A DNA stretch of 64,000 nucleotides from Szabonella sp046295215 (lineage in GTDB: Bacteria > Pseudomonadota > Alphaproteobacteria > Rhodobacterales > Rhodobacteraceae). Of this stretch, positions 8,266 to 17,406 are shown piece after piece. A model generated the notes under the pieces. The model was given only the letters and a program-made list of their open reading frames with translations, had not been told where the DNA came from and searched no databases. The translations under genes were made by a program, and so were the position numbers. Numbering within the stretch: position 1 is the stretch's first letter; the number at the start of each line of letters is the position of its first letter. The stretch lies in assembly GCA_046295215.1 (NCBI GenBank), contig JBKBNP010000018.1, forward strand, positions 11,949 to 75,948, in the 5' to 3' direction.

Positions 8266-10611
8266 TCATTGCCGGATCTGGTTCTGGACCGTCATCGTCA
8301 GGTCATTGAGCGAGAAGGGTTTGGGAAGAAAGACGGAATTGGGGATGCGCGCCTGATCTTCGCTCAGGCAGTCCTCGGCATAGCCAGAGACAAAGACCAC
8401 CCGGACATCGGGACGCTGACGCCGCGCTTCACGCACCCAGCTCGGCCCGTCCATGCCCGGCATGACAACATCCGTGACAAAGACATCGACATCGAGCGTC
8501 GCATCCTCCAGCGTGCGGAGCGCCTCCTCTGCATTGCCTGCCTCGATGACCGTGTAGCCGCGCAGACGCAAGGCACGCGACGCAAAGGCCCGGACCGGAG
8601 CCTCATCCTCGACCAGCAGGACGACCCCTTCGCCGGGCCGCGCAGGAAGGGATTGGGTCACTGCTTCCCTCGGGGCCGCGGTCTCGCGATCAGGGATGTA
8701 GACAGGGAAGTAGAGTTCGAACACGCTGCCCTTGCCCGGCTCGCTGTCGACAAAAATGAACCCCCCAGACTGCTTGACGATCCCGTAAACCGTTGAAAGA
8801 CCAAGACCCGTGCCCTTCCCCACACCCTTGGTGGTGTAGAAAGGTTCGAAAATCTTTTCGGTCCGGTCGGCAGGAATGCCGCAACCTGTGTCGATCATCC
8901 GGATCAGGGAATAGTCACCGGCCGGCAGCAGGGCCCTGTCGCGCGGCTGATCTTCGGCAAGACGCAATGCCTCGGTCTCGATCCGGATCGTGCCGCCTTC
9001 GGTCATTGCATCGCGCGCATTCACCACGAGATTCATCAAGACCTGTTCGAGTTGGCGCTTGTCAGCCCGGATCGCCCCCAGATCCGGGGCGTGAACCAGT
9101 TGAAGCTGCAGCTTTTCACCCACCAGACGATTGAGAAGATGGGTCATTTCCGACAGCACATCCTGCAGGTCGACCAGTTCGGGTTTCAGCGTCTGCTTGC
9201 GCGAGAAGGCCAGAAGCTGACCCACGAGGCTCGCCGCGCGGTTGGAGTTCTGATGGATCTGGACCAGATCGGCAAATTCCGGGTCACCTGGCGTGTGGCG
9301 CAGCAACAGCAGGTCGCAATGGCCCGAGATGGCGGTCAGCAGGTTGTTGAAATCATGGGCAATCCCACCGGCCAACTGGCCGATCGCCTGCATCTTCTGG
9401 CTCTGGACGAATTGCGCCTCCAGCGTCTTGAGCGCCGTCGCGTCCTGCAGGACGGCCAGCACCCCGGGCCGGCCCTTTTCAACGACACGGCGCAGGTTGA
9501 CCTGCACGAAAACTTCTTCGCTGGGTCGCCTCAGACGCAGAACCTCGGCCCGTCCCGGCACCCGTTCCGCCAGAATGTCATCCATCCAGTCCGAGATCGA
9601 CCTCCCCAGACCCTCGAAGAGATCATTGATCCGCAGACTTGCGTCCTCCGGCCCGATCCTCGACAACTCGCGCGCCGCGCGATTGGCCGCCCGGATGCTG
9701 CCATCGGCCCGGAACTTGATGAGGGCGACCGGCACATGTTCGAAATCGGCCAGCATTTCGGGCCCGTCCTCGCGTTCCGGCACCGGCAGAAGATAGATCT
9801 CGCGGCGCTCCCCGATCCCCGACACTTCCGCCAGGATGGCGCGCACCGGACCATCGACCCCGGCCACGGAAACCTCCTCCCCTGAATGGAGCGTGGGCGA
9901 GGTGAACACCCGGTCGAGGCGTTTCGGCCGCATCCCGACAAGGCGGCGCATCGCCTCGTTGGTGAACAGCACCACACCGGCCTTGTTGACCACCATCATC
10001 GGCAGGCTGAGCGTTTCCGCACCGCGCCCAAGCCCGGACCTTTCACTGAACTCCTCCAGCCGCCACAGGAAAAACCCCTCGCTGACGGCATGGACCGAAA
10101 GCCGGGTATGTCCGCGCCGCGTGACGACATCCTCCCGCGAGGAGCCCTGCTGGCGCGCGCGCGACTGAAGGCGGAACAGGACCGAGGCCGGGCTTGCGAA
10201 GAAATCCTTGAGCGTGCCCACAAGCGTTGCCCCCGGCACCGGTCCGAACCTCTCGACCGCGGCGGCATTGTGGAACGTTATCTCTCCGGTTTCATCGGTC
10301 ACGAAACAGGGGGAGGCATCCGTCCCGACCATCTTGCCGATCACCCCTGCAAGGCGGCGGCGGCGGAACTTCTGAACCAGTCCGATGCCCCGGATCACCA
10401 GGATGAGCGCGACAAAGGTCGCCCCCGCCATCAGGGCGGTCAATCGCGTCTCGACATGGGTGGCGAACCAAGCCGTTGTCAGGCAGGCAATCGCCGCGCC
10501 GAGCAAGAGCCAGAGCCTGCCGGCCAGCGCCCGTGCGGTCTGCGCAACCTCCCCTGCCGAGTTCCAAACCTGCCGCACCAGCACCTCCCGACCGGACCGT
10601 TCCAGGGTCAT
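8266..10611 (-). CDS. cckA: Hybrid histidine kinase CckA
   Basis: Sensor of the CckA-ChpT-CtrA phosphorelay. 781 aa if the ATG at 10611 is used: two membrane helices (about 32-52 and 56-78), two PAS-like regions (about 95-190 and 285-395), HisKA with phosphoacceptor H419 in GGIAHDFNNLLTAI, HATPase with NLVVNARDAM and GTGLGLSTVYGIV, and a receiver with D714 in VFVTDVVMPGMDG. The ATG at 10611 has no Shine-Dalgarno site; a GTG at 10578 follows GGGAGG by five bases and may be the true start (770 aa), leaving all domains intact. A perfect CtrA box lies just upstream. In this order the relay controls motility, cell-cycle or gene-transfer-agent genes, depending on species. Confidence 0.93.
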   Translation of the reverse strand: MTLERSGREVLVRQVWNSAGEVAQTARALAGRLWLLLGAAIACLTTAWFATHVETRLTALMAGATFVALILVIRGIGLVQKFRRRRLAGVIGKMVGTDASPCFVTDETGEITFHNAAAVERFGPVPGATLVGTLKDFFASPASVLFRLQSRARQQGSSREDVVTRRGHTRLSVHAVSEGFFLWRLEEFSERSGLGRGAETLSLPMMVVNKAGVVLFTNEAMRRLVGMRPKRLDRVFTSPTLHSGEEVSVAGVDGPVRAILAEVSGIGERREIYLLPVPEREDGPEMLADFEHVPVALIKFRADGSIRAANRAARELSRIGPEDASLRINDLFEGLGRSISDWMDDILAERVPGRAEVLRLRRPSEEVFVQVNLRRVVEKGRPGVLAVLQDATALKTLEAQFVQSQKMQAIGQLAGGIAHDFNNLLTAISGHCDLLLLRHTPGDPEFADLVQIHQNSNRAASLVGQLLAFSRKQTLKPELVDLQDVLSEMTHLLNRLVGEKLQLQLVHAPDLGAIRADKRQLEQVLMNLVVNARDAMTEGGTIRIETEALRLAEDQPRDRALLPAGDYSLIRMIDTGCGIPADRTEKIFEPFYTTKGVGKGTGLGLSTVYGIVKQSGGFIFVDSEPGKGSVFELYFPVYIPDRETAAPREAVTQSLPARPGEGVVLLVEDEAPVRAFASRALRLRGYTVIEAGNAEEALRTLEDATLDVDVFVTDVVMPGMDGPSWVREARRQRPDVRVVFVSGYAEDCLSEDQARIPNSVFLPKPFSLNDLTMTVQNQIRQ

Positions 10612-10626
10612 AGAGCGGCAAAATCA

Positions 10627-10641
10627 TTAATTCGGGCTTAA
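10627..10641 (-). promoter_or_regulatory. CtrA box upstream of cckA
   Basis: TTAA (10627-10630), seven bases, TTAA (10638-10641) followed by C: exact TTAA-N7-TTAAC on the plus strand, and TTAA-N7-TTAA on the minus strand. It lies 15 bases from the ATG, or 48 from the better GTG start, which suggests feedback by CtrA on its own upstream kinase. Confidence 0.65.
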
Positions 10642-10676
10642 CCGCTCCCCGAAACAGCTTCGGGTTATGCTGATCT

Positions 10677-11852
10677 TTAGTCAACTCTCGTCAGAAGTGC
10701 TGCGAAAAATCCATCGCCGCCATCCAGCGGTGCAAACCGGCGGGTCAGATCACAGCGCCAGCCGGGCTGCGTGGCGAGGAAGGCGGATACACGCTCCTCA
10801 TTCTCTTCTGCCAGCAGCGAACAGGTCGCATAGGCGAGAACCCCGCCCTGCCCCACCAGCGGCGCGGCCTCGGCAAGGATCCTGTGCTGAAGGGCGCAGA
10901 GCGTTTCCAGCCGCTCGGGGGTCAGCCGCCATTTCGCCTCGGGCGCACGGCGCCAACTGCCCGAGCCCGAACATGGCGCATCCACAAGGACAAGATCGAA
11001 GGGCGCTGCGGGCGACAGGTCGTCGGTTGCCAGAATCCCGACCTTTACCCCCGCCCGGGCGGCGCGGGCTGGCAGGTCCGACAGGCGGGCGGGGTCTGCA
11101 TCATGGGCATGGAGGCTGAGCCGCGCCCTTGCGGCCATGGCAAGCGATTTGCCACCGCCTCCGGCACAATAGTCCAGCACCCGCGCGCCCTCGGACAGGG
11201 GCAGCAGGTCGACCACCGCCTGCGACGCCGCGTCCTGCAATTCCACCAGCCCCGCGGCAAAGGCAGGGCCGGATTGCAGCTTGCGGGCATTCTGCGTCAC
11301 CTCCAGCGCGGTCGGAGAAAGCGCGCCGGGGCGGGTCGCGATGCCCTCGGCCTCCAGTGCCGCCATGGCCTCGGCCACCGATCCGCGCGCGGTGTTGACC
11401 CGCAGGAACACCGGCGCGCGGTGGCGCAGGGCTTCCAGCACCGCAGGGGCATCGGTGCCGAGCGCGCGGTCGAGATGCGGGCGCAGCCAGTCGGGACAGT
11501 CGAGCGCGACATTGCCCTCGGCCTCCACAGGTGGGGGGCGGGCGTCCTGCTCTGCGACAGTCAGGGGGGACGGGGCGAACCTTGCGCCGGTGAAGAGTGT
11601 TTCCGGATCGGTTCCGGCGGCGCGCAGCGCCCCCAGAATCAGACCACGCCCGGTTTCCGCCCCCCCCAACTGCGCGAAAGACCGTCGGCAACGGATTGAT
11701 CCAAAAACAATATCCCGGATTGCAAAACGATCCCCCGACCCGGCATAGCGATTGCCCCGCGCCCAGTTCGTCAAGGCCTTTTCGGCAGGTTCGCCCGCAA
11801 GATAGCGGTCAAGAATCCCGATGGCGGCAGCGTGGCGGGCCGCCGGCGTCAT
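10677..11852 (-). CDS. RsmB-family 16S rRNA (cytosine-C5) methyltransferase
   Basis: 391 aa. N-terminal NusB-like helical domain (about 1-130), then an SAM-dependent Rossmann methyltransferase of the RsmB/NOP2 family. Motif I is LDYCAGGGGKSLAMA. The catalytic motif IV region is DAPCSGSGSWRRAPEAKW and motif VI is YATCSLLAEENE, giving the two cysteines of m5C RNA methyltransferases. The N-terminal domain is short and the helical RNA-binding part looks reduced relative to E. coli RsmB, so the exact target cytosine is inferred. It follows guaB after 55 bases on the same strand and has no obvious ribosome site of its own. Confidence 0.85.
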   Translation of the reverse strand: MTPAARHAAAIGILDRYLAGEPAEKALTNWARGNRYAGSGDRFAIRDIVFGSIRCRRSFAQLGGAETGRGLILGALRAAGTDPETLFTGARFAPSPLTVAEQDARPPPVEAEGNVALDCPDWLRPHLDRALGTDAPAVLEALRHRAPVFLRVNTARGSVAEAMAALEAEGIATRPGALSPTALEVTQNARKLQSGPAFAAGLVELQDAASQAVVDLLPLSEGARVLDYCAGGGGKSLAMAARARLSLHAHDADPARLSDLPARAARAGVKVGILATDDLSPAAPFDLVLVDAPCSGSGSWRRAPEAKWRLTPERLETLCALQHRILAEAAPLVGQGGVLAYATCSLLAEENEERVSAFLATQPGWRCDLTRRFAPLDGGDGFFAALLTRVD

Positions 11853-11907
11853 GGCCGGTCACGTTCACACCGCAGCGGCGGGCACAGGGCAAGGCGGATC
11901 ACGGCGA

Positions 11908-13356
11908 TCATACCACACGGTAATTCGGGCTTTCGCGGGTGATCTGCACATCATGCACATGGCTTTCCTTCAACCCGGCCCCGGTGATGCGCACGAACTG
12001 GCAATTGCTCCGCATTTCCTCGACGGTCCGGTTGCCGGTATATCCCATCGCCGCGCGCAGCCCGCCCACAAGCTGATGCAGCACCGCCGCCGCCGTGCCC
12101 TTGTAGGGCACCTGCCCCTCGATCCCTTCCGGCACCAGCTTGTCCGAGGCCGCGTCCTTCTGGAAATAGCGGTCGGCCGAGCCGCGCGCCATGGCGCCAA
12201 GGCTGCCCATGCCGCGATAGGATTTGTAGCTGCGCCCCTGATAGAGAATGACCTCACCCGGGGATTCGTCCGTGCCCGCGATGGCCGAGCCCACCATCGC
12301 GCAAGAGGCGCCCGCCGCGATGGCCTTGGCGAAATCGCCTGAATACTTGATGCCACCATCCGCGATGACCGGGCTGTCCCCGGCTGCGGATGCGGCATCC
12401 ATGATCGCGGTCAGTTGCGGCACCCCGACGCCCGCGACGATCCTTGTCGTGCAGATCGACCCCGGTCCGATGCCGACCTTCACCGCATCCGCCCCGGCCC
12501 CGATCAGGGCGCGCGTTGCCTCGGCGGTGGCCACATTCCCCGCCACGACCTGCACGGCGTTGGACAGCTTCTTGATCCGTTCAACCGCTTTCGCCACGCC
12601 TTCGGAATGGCCATGCGCGGTGTCGATCACCACCATGTCCACGCCCGCCTCGATCAGCGCCTGCGACCGCTCGAACCCCGCATCCCCCACGGTCGAGGCC
12701 GCAGCCACCCGCAGGCGCCCCATATCGTCCTTGCAGGCATGTGGGTTCAGCACGGCCTTTTCAGTGTCCTTCAGGGTCAAAAGGCCCGTCAGCTTGCCCT
12801 GCCCGTCCGTCACCAGCAGCTTCTCGATGCGCCGCGCCTTCATCAAGCTGATCGCGACCTCCCGGTCGGCGGGTTCGTGCAGGATCGCGAGGTTGTCGGC
12901 CGTCATCATCACCCGCACGGGGGTCCGGTCATCCGAGGCAAAGCGCATGTCGCGATTGGTCACGATGCCCAGCACGCGGCCCTGATCGTCCACCACCGGA
13001 AAGCCGGTGACGTTGTAGCGGTCCTGCAAGGCCTTGGCATCGGCGAGCGTCTGGTCGGGGGTCAGCGTGATCGGGGCATAGACGATGCCCGATTCGAACC
13101 GCTTGACGCGGCGCACCTCGCGGGCCTGTTCCTCGGTGTTGAGATTGCGGTGGATCACCCCGATCCCGCCCGCCTGCGCCATGGCAATGGCCATGCGCGC
13201 CTCGGTCACCGTGTCCATTGCCGAGGACAGCAATGGAATGTTCATCCGGATCGAACGGGTCACATAGGTCGAGGTGTCCGCATCCGAGGGCAGGACCGAG
13301 CTTGCAGCCGGCACCAGAAGGACATCATCAAAGGTGAGAGCCTCGCGAATCTCCAT
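11908..13356 (-). CDS. guaB: Inosine-5'-monophosphate dehydrogenase
   Basis: NAD-dependent oxidation of IMP to XMP, the committed step to GMP. 482 aa from the ATG at 13356, which has a strong AAAGGAGGTTCC leader. The TIM barrel is split by a CBS pair at about residues 90-205 (VMMTADNLAILHEPADRE; LLVTDGQGKLTGLLTLKD). Catalytic Cys302 lies in GIGPGSICTTR, and the flap has EGIEGQVPYKG. Longer in-frame openings upstream are shadows of the divergent amidotransferase. The rRNA methyltransferase follows downstream in the same direction. Confidence 0.97.
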   Translation of the reverse strand: MEIREALTFDDVLLVPAASSVLPSDADTSTYVTRSIRMNIPLLSSAMDTVTEARMAIAMAQAGGIGVIHRNLNTEEQAREVRRVKRFESGIVYAPITLTPDQTLADAKALQDRYNVTGFPVVDDQGRVLGIVTNRDMRFASDDRTPVRVMMTADNLAILHEPADREVAISLMKARRIEKLLVTDGQGKLTGLLTLKDTEKAVLNPHACKDDMGRLRVAAASTVGDAGFERSQALIEAGVDMVVIDTAHGHSEGVAKAVERIKKLSNAVQVVAGNVATAEATRALIGAGADAVKVGIGPGSICTTRIVAGVGVPQLTAIMDAASAAGDSPVIADGGIKYSGDFAKAIAAGASCAMVGSAIAGTDESPGEVILYQGRSYKSYRGMGSLGAMARGSADRYFQKDAASDKLVPEGIEGQVPYKGTAAAVLHQLVGGLRAAMGYTGNRTVEEMRSNCQFVRITGAGLKESHVHDVQITRESPNYRVV

Positions 13357-13488
13357 GGGAACCTCCTTTGGACGCTTCGTCTGGCGGTTTGCTGTTTCAT
13401 GGCTCCTGAGGGAAGGCAAGTCCAAAGACGCCTCTTGCGGGCAGATTGGCCGCGTGTTGGGATGCCGGGAAAAGCTGCGGGTGGACCC

Positions 13489-14193
13489 ATGCGCGTCGCA
13501 ATGATCGAGAATACCGCTGTCACCCATCACGGGCAGGTCGGTGTGGCGCTGCATGAACGCGCGGCGCTGGTCGATGTGCTGCGCCCCTTTGCGGGCGAGG
13601 CGCTGCCCGGCGACTTTTCCAGGTGGGATGCGGTCATCGTCCTTGGCGGGGAACAGTCGGCGACCGACGACAGCCGCCACCCCTATCTGCCGGAGCTGGC
13701 AAGGCTGATGCGGCAGGGGATCGAGGCTGGTCAGGCGGTTCTGGGCATCTGCCTTGGCAGTCAACTGATGGCCCGGGCCTTCGGGGCAAAAAACCTGCTT
13801 GGCACAGCACCGGAATTCGGCTGGTGCGCGGTGGAACTGACCGCCGAAGGGCGCGCCGATCCGGTCCTGTCCTCGGTGGGGCCGGAGTTTCCGATCTTCC
13901 AATGGCACAGCGACACCTTCACCCTGCCCGAGGAGGCAGTGCATCTGGCCCGGTCCCCGGTCGCGGCACATCAGTCTTTCCGGATCGGACGCGCGGGCTA
14001 TGCCACCCAGTTCCATTTCGAGGCGAACCGCGCCGTGGTCGCGGACTGGGCGCGCCGCTTTCCCGATGTCGTGGAAAGCATGGCCCCCGGCTGGCTGACG
14101 CAACACACTGCCCTTGCCGAAAGCCATGGCCCCGAGGCTGATGCAGCGGGCCTGCGGATGGCCCGCGCCTTTCTGGACCGGGTGAGCGGCTGA
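13489..14193 (+). CDS. Class I glutamine amidotransferase-like protein
   Basis: 234 aa single-domain triad amidotransferase of the GMP-synthase/YfeJ type. The nucleophile elbow is GICLGSQLMARAFG and the second and third triad residues are in YATQFHFEAN (His and Glu). GGEQSATDD gives the oxyanion strand. No synthase partner is fused or adjacent, so it may be a gamma-glutamyl hydrolase or a stand-alone glutaminase. The ATG at 13489 follows GGGTGGA; an in-frame ATG at 13462 would add nine residues. It is divergent from guaB, a purine gene, which may or may not be meaningful. Confidence 0.85.
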   Translation: MRVAMIENTAVTHHGQVGVALHERAALVDVLRPFAGEALPGDFSRWDAVIVLGGEQSATDDSRHPYLPELARLMRQGIEAGQAVLGICLGSQLMARAFGAKNLLGTAPEFGWCAVELTAEGRADPVLSSVGPEFPIFQWHSDTFTLPEEAVHLARSPVAAHQSFRIGRAGYATQFHFEANRAVVADWARRFPDVVESMAPGWLTQHTALAESHGPEADAAGLRMARAFLDRVSG

Positions 14194-14271
14194 CCGACCA
14201 ACTCCCAATCCTTCCGGGTTTCACCGCCCCCGCCAGCAAAGACAGCCGTCAGCCTTGATGAGCGGTCCGGG

Positions 14272-15255
14272 TCAGGCCGTTGCCGCGTTGGTGCGGGCCG
14301 CAAGGTTGCCGTTGACCCAGGCTTGCAGCACCTTCGCCGCAATGACCGGCACGACGCCCAAGGCTGCCATCAGCACCACCACACCGGGCCAGAGCCAGCC
14401 CCCGCCGAGAAGCAACAGGAGCGAGCCATAGGCCGCCAGCGGAAAGGTGAAGGCCCCCCAGAGTGCCGAGAACCCCGCCGCCGTCAGCCAGCGCAGTGCC
14501 GCCAGCATCCCCAGCAGCAGGAGCCCCCCCAACACGGCCATGCCCTGCGCCAGCGCGCCCTGCCCCAGAAGGGCGGCAACCAGCCCCAGCAGGCTCGCCG
14601 GGGCCAGATGGATCGCCAGCATCGGGCGCAGGGGCGCGGGCGGGATGCGGCGGATCAACTGACCCAGACTCAGGCCCCAGATCACCACCGCCACCATGCC
14701 GGTGCCGAACAGCAAAGCCTCGCCCAAAGCCGTCCAGCCAAGCGGCACCGCCGTCAACCCCGCGATGATGAAGCCCACGAAATGCAGATGCCAGGCCGGA
14801 GTCACGACCCGCGCCTCCTCGGCCGCGCGCAGGAAATACAGGATCAGAAGGCCCGCGAGCGCAAGATGCAGCACGAGCCCCATCCCCATCAGCACACCCG
14901 CAAGGGTCGGGTTCAACGGCAGGACCGCCGCCGCCAGCAGCAAGAGCCCGAGGCTTCCTGCGGCCAGTCCGGTGCGACCCGGCAGCACCGCCATATCCTC
15001 CATCACCACGCCCGGGCGCTGCGCGATCTTGGCCAGATAGCCAAGCGCGGCAAAGACCCATAAGAGGCTCACCGCCCCCAGAACCGCCTCGCCAAAGCCG
15101 CCCGGAAGCAACCCCGCATCACCCGCCCTGCGCAAGGCCAGCCCCTGCCCGAACAGCCCCATGATCGCGGGAAAGACCGCTGGCGGCATGCGCTGGAAGG
15201 GCCGCAGTTTCGGGGTCGGGAATTGCGGCGCCGGAAAGACGGGCGGACGTTTCAT
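14272..15255 (-). CDS. TDT/SLAC1-family membrane protein (tellurite-resistance TehA-like)
   Basis: 327 aa, almost wholly hydrophobic with about ten predicted helices. It opens with a proline-rich cytosolic stretch and PPAVFPAIMGLFGQGLALRR, the start of the first helix of the tellurite-resistance/dicarboxylate transporter (TDT) family, anion channels or exporters related to TehA and plant SLAC1. Relatives in this bacterial family are often called tellurium resistance protein without direct proof. It lies downstream of the PhyH-type gene on the same strand with a 140-base gap containing a hairpin pair; no operon link is certain. Confidence 0.7.
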   Translation of the reverse strand: MKRPPVFPAPQFPTPKLRPFQRMPPAVFPAIMGLFGQGLALRRAGDAGLLPGGFGEAVLGAVSLLWVFAALGYLAKIAQRPGVVMEDMAVLPGRTGLAAGSLGLLLLAAAVLPLNPTLAGVLMGMGLVLHLALAGLLILYFLRAAEEARVVTPAWHLHFVGFIIAGLTAVPLGWTALGEALLFGTGMVAVVIWGLSLGQLIRRIPPAPLRPMLAIHLAPASLLGLVAALLGQGALAQGMAVLGGLLLLGMLAALRWLTAAGFSALWGAFTFPLAAYGSLLLLLGGGWLWPGVVVLMAALGVVPVIAAKVLQAWVNGNLAARTNAATA

Positions 15256-15342
15256 TTCAAAACCCCTTCATCGGTGATCGTTCCGTCCACTGCCTCGTCC
15301 AGCCCCACAAGGCGACCGATCGTCCGGGGGCCGAGCAACGGC

Positions 15343-15389
15343 GGGGGCACGATGCCCCCGGCACCGCCCGCCCCCACCTGCGGGGCGGG
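15343..15389 (+). repeat. Partial compound palindromic repeat
   Basis: GGGGGCA-cga-TGCCCCC is followed by a CCCGCCCC (15367-15374)/GGGGCGGG (15382-15389) stem. It matches the first two parts of the compound repeat but lacks the ATTT-containing tail; the dioxygenase stop codon follows directly. It may terminate that gene. Confidence 0.5.
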
Positions 15390-15395
15390 ATGGTG

Positions 15396-16184
15396 TCATT
15401 GCCGCAGCACCGGAAACCAGTCCTCGCGCAACCATTCGCCTGCCTGCATCCCATGCCCCGGAAAAGGCGGTGAGGTCGGGCCGGGACGTTCCACATAGCG
15501 CGCATCCTCCCCCACCAACCGCAGGGAAAACGCCCGGCGGCGGCGATCGGTCGTATTGCCCCGCGCGCCATGCAGCGTGCGGAAATGGAAGGCCACCGCA
15601 TCACCCGGCTCCATCTCCCACTCAAGGATCCGCATGCCCTCGGCCTCGGGGTCCGGCACCGGGATGTAGTCGTGATCGCCCGGGTAGAAATCGGTTTCCG
15701 ACATCCAGCGGGTCGGCAGCACGTCCCTTTCCCACAGATGGCTGCCCGCGACACAGCGCAGGCCCGCGCCGCGCACCGGGTCGAGCGGACACCAGAAGCT
15801 GACCGTCTGGCGGCCCTCGACGAAATAATACGGCCCGTCCGTGTGCCAGGGTGTCGGCTTTGACGTGCCCGGTTCCTTGACCAGCACATGATCGTGGAAA
15901 AGCTGCACCCTTTCGCCGCCCATCAACCGCGCGGCCACCTCGGCCACGCCGGGATCACGGATCGCAGCCTCGAATTCCGGGATGCGGTGCCAGTTGCAGT
16001 AATCGTCAAAGAACCGCCCCGCCTCGCCCGGTTTCAGCGTCGGCATCGGCTGGCCCGGGCTGGCCATGTTCTTTTCCACGCCTGCGCGCAAAGGCTCTAC
16101 CCAATCCGCGAACAGCCCCTTCACCAGAACCGCCCCGTCGGCCCGATAGGCCTCTGCCATTTCATCCGTCACATGAACCGCCAT
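15396..16184 (-). CDS. Phytanoyl-CoA dioxygenase (PhyH) family Fe(II)/2-oxoglutarate enzyme
   Basis: 262 aa. The metal-binding facial triad is visible as H-x-D in TPWHTDGPYYF and a distal His in FRTLHGARGNT; the 2-oxoglutarate-binding Arg is likely in RRRRAFSLRLVG. The double-stranded beta-helix core spans about residues 95-230. The start at 16184 follows AGGGGAGG; longer in-frame reading is a shadow. It is divergent from the agmatinase-like gene with only 100 bases between the starts. Bacterial family members hydroxylate diverse small molecules, so the substrate is not assigned. Confidence 0.85.
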   Translation of the reverse strand: MAVHVTDEMAEAYRADGAVLVKGLFADWVEPLRAGVEKNMASPGQPMPTLKPGEAGRFFDDYCNWHRIPEFEAAIRDPGVAEVAARLMGGERVQLFHDHVLVKEPGTSKPTPWHTDGPYYFVEGRQTVSFWCPLDPVRGAGLRCVAGSHLWERDVLPTRWMSETDFYPGDHDYIPVPDPEAEGMRILEWEMEPGDAVAFHFRTLHGARGNTTDRRRRAFSLRLVGEDARYVERPGPTSPPFPGHGMQAGEWLREDWFPVLRQ

Positions 16185-16284
16185 GCCAGCCTCCCCTGTT
16201 GGCGCGACCCTGCCGCCTTCCCCTGCCCTTGCCAAGGGGTCATTCGCCCCCCATCCTGCCGCAAAACGACAGGGGAGCGCGGGA

Positions 16285-17247
16285 ATGGCAGGACATGGGT
16301 ATGAAACCGGGCGGCTCAACCTGCCCTTCGTGGGAATCGCCACCTTCGGCAAGCGGCCCTATGTGGAGGACTGGTCGCGGATCGAGGCCGATGTCGCCAT
16401 CCTCGGCGCGCCCTTCGATTTCGGCACCCAGTTCCGCGCCGGCGCCCGGTTCGGCCCGCGCGCGGTGCGCGAGGCCTCGACCCTGTTCAGTTTCGGCCAT
16501 GCGGGGGCTTACGATCACGAGGATGACTGCACCTATCTGGGCGGCGATGTGCGGATCGTGGACATCGGCGATGCCGATATCGTGCATACCGATACCGAAC
16601 AAAGCCACGCGAACATCGAGACAGGCGTGCGCGCGATCCTGAAGGCAGGCGCGTTGCCGGTGGTGATCGGGGGCGACCATTCGGTGAACATTCCCTGCAT
16701 CCGCGCCTTTGACGATCAGGGGCCGATCCATATCGTGCAGATCGACGCGCATCTCGATTTCGTGGATGTGCGCCACGGCGTGCGCCATGGCCATGGCAAT
16801 CCGATGCGCCGCGCGGCGGAAAAACCCTATGTCACCGGGATCAGCGCCCTTGGCATCCGCAATGTCAGCTCCACCGCCAAGGATGGCTATGACGCCGCCC
16901 GCGCCATGGGCGATGACATCCTGTCCGTGCGCCAGATCCGCAAACTGGGGCTGGAGGCCGTGCTGGACCGGATCCCGAACGGCGCGCGGATCTATGTGAC
17001 GCTGGACATTGACGCCTTCTGCCCCTCCATTGCGCCCGGAACCGGCACACCGAGCCATGGCGGGTTTCTCTATTACGAGGTCCTGGAGCTTTTGCAGGGC
17101 CTCGCGCGGCGGCACCAGATTGTCGGGATGGATCTGGTCGAGGTCGCCCCGGACTATGACCCGACCGGGTCCACCGCCATTCTGGCGGCACAGGTGCTGC
17201 TCAATTTCCTCGGCTTCATTTTCGAGGCCCGCAGATCGGGCGCATGA
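16285..17247 (+). CDS. Agmatinase-family ureohydrolase
   Basis: 320 aa binuclear-manganese ureohydrolase. The three metal-binding signatures are present: GGDHSV, QIDAHLDFVD and TLDIDAFCPSIAPGTGTP. It most resembles the agmatinase/guanidino-acid hydrolase branch rather than arginase; whether it cleaves agmatine or guanidinopropionate/butyrate cannot be told from sequence alone. ATG at 16285 follows AGGGGAG with seven-base spacing. Transcribed toward trpG but separated by 159 bases, so probably its own unit. A fold-III decarboxylase for polyamine synthesis is encoded at 32-33 kb. Confidence 0.88.
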   Translation: MAGHGYETGRLNLPFVGIATFGKRPYVEDWSRIEADVAILGAPFDFGTQFRAGARFGPRAVREASTLFSFGHAGAYDHEDDCTYLGGDVRIVDIGDADIVHTDTEQSHANIETGVRAILKAGALPVVIGGDHSVNIPCIRAFDDQGPIHIVQIDAHLDFVDVRHGVRHGHGNPMRRAAEKPYVTGISALGIRNVSSTAKDGYDAARAMGDDILSVRQIRKLGLEAVLDRIPNGARIYVTLDIDAFCPSIAPGTGTPSHGGFLYYEVLELLQGLARRHQIVGMDLVEVAPDYDPTGSTAILAAQVLLNFLGFIFEARRSGA

Positions 17248-17406
17248 TTGCCCTGCCTCGCGCGGTTTACACGGCTGGGCGGATCGGCAATAACTCTGCC
17301 AATGGTTCCCCGCGCCTTTCGGGCATCGGGACTTGACCCAAGACCGCAGCCCCTCGATGTGATCCATTGCAAAAGGGCTGGCCCAACCGGATAGTGACCG
17401 CGCAAG

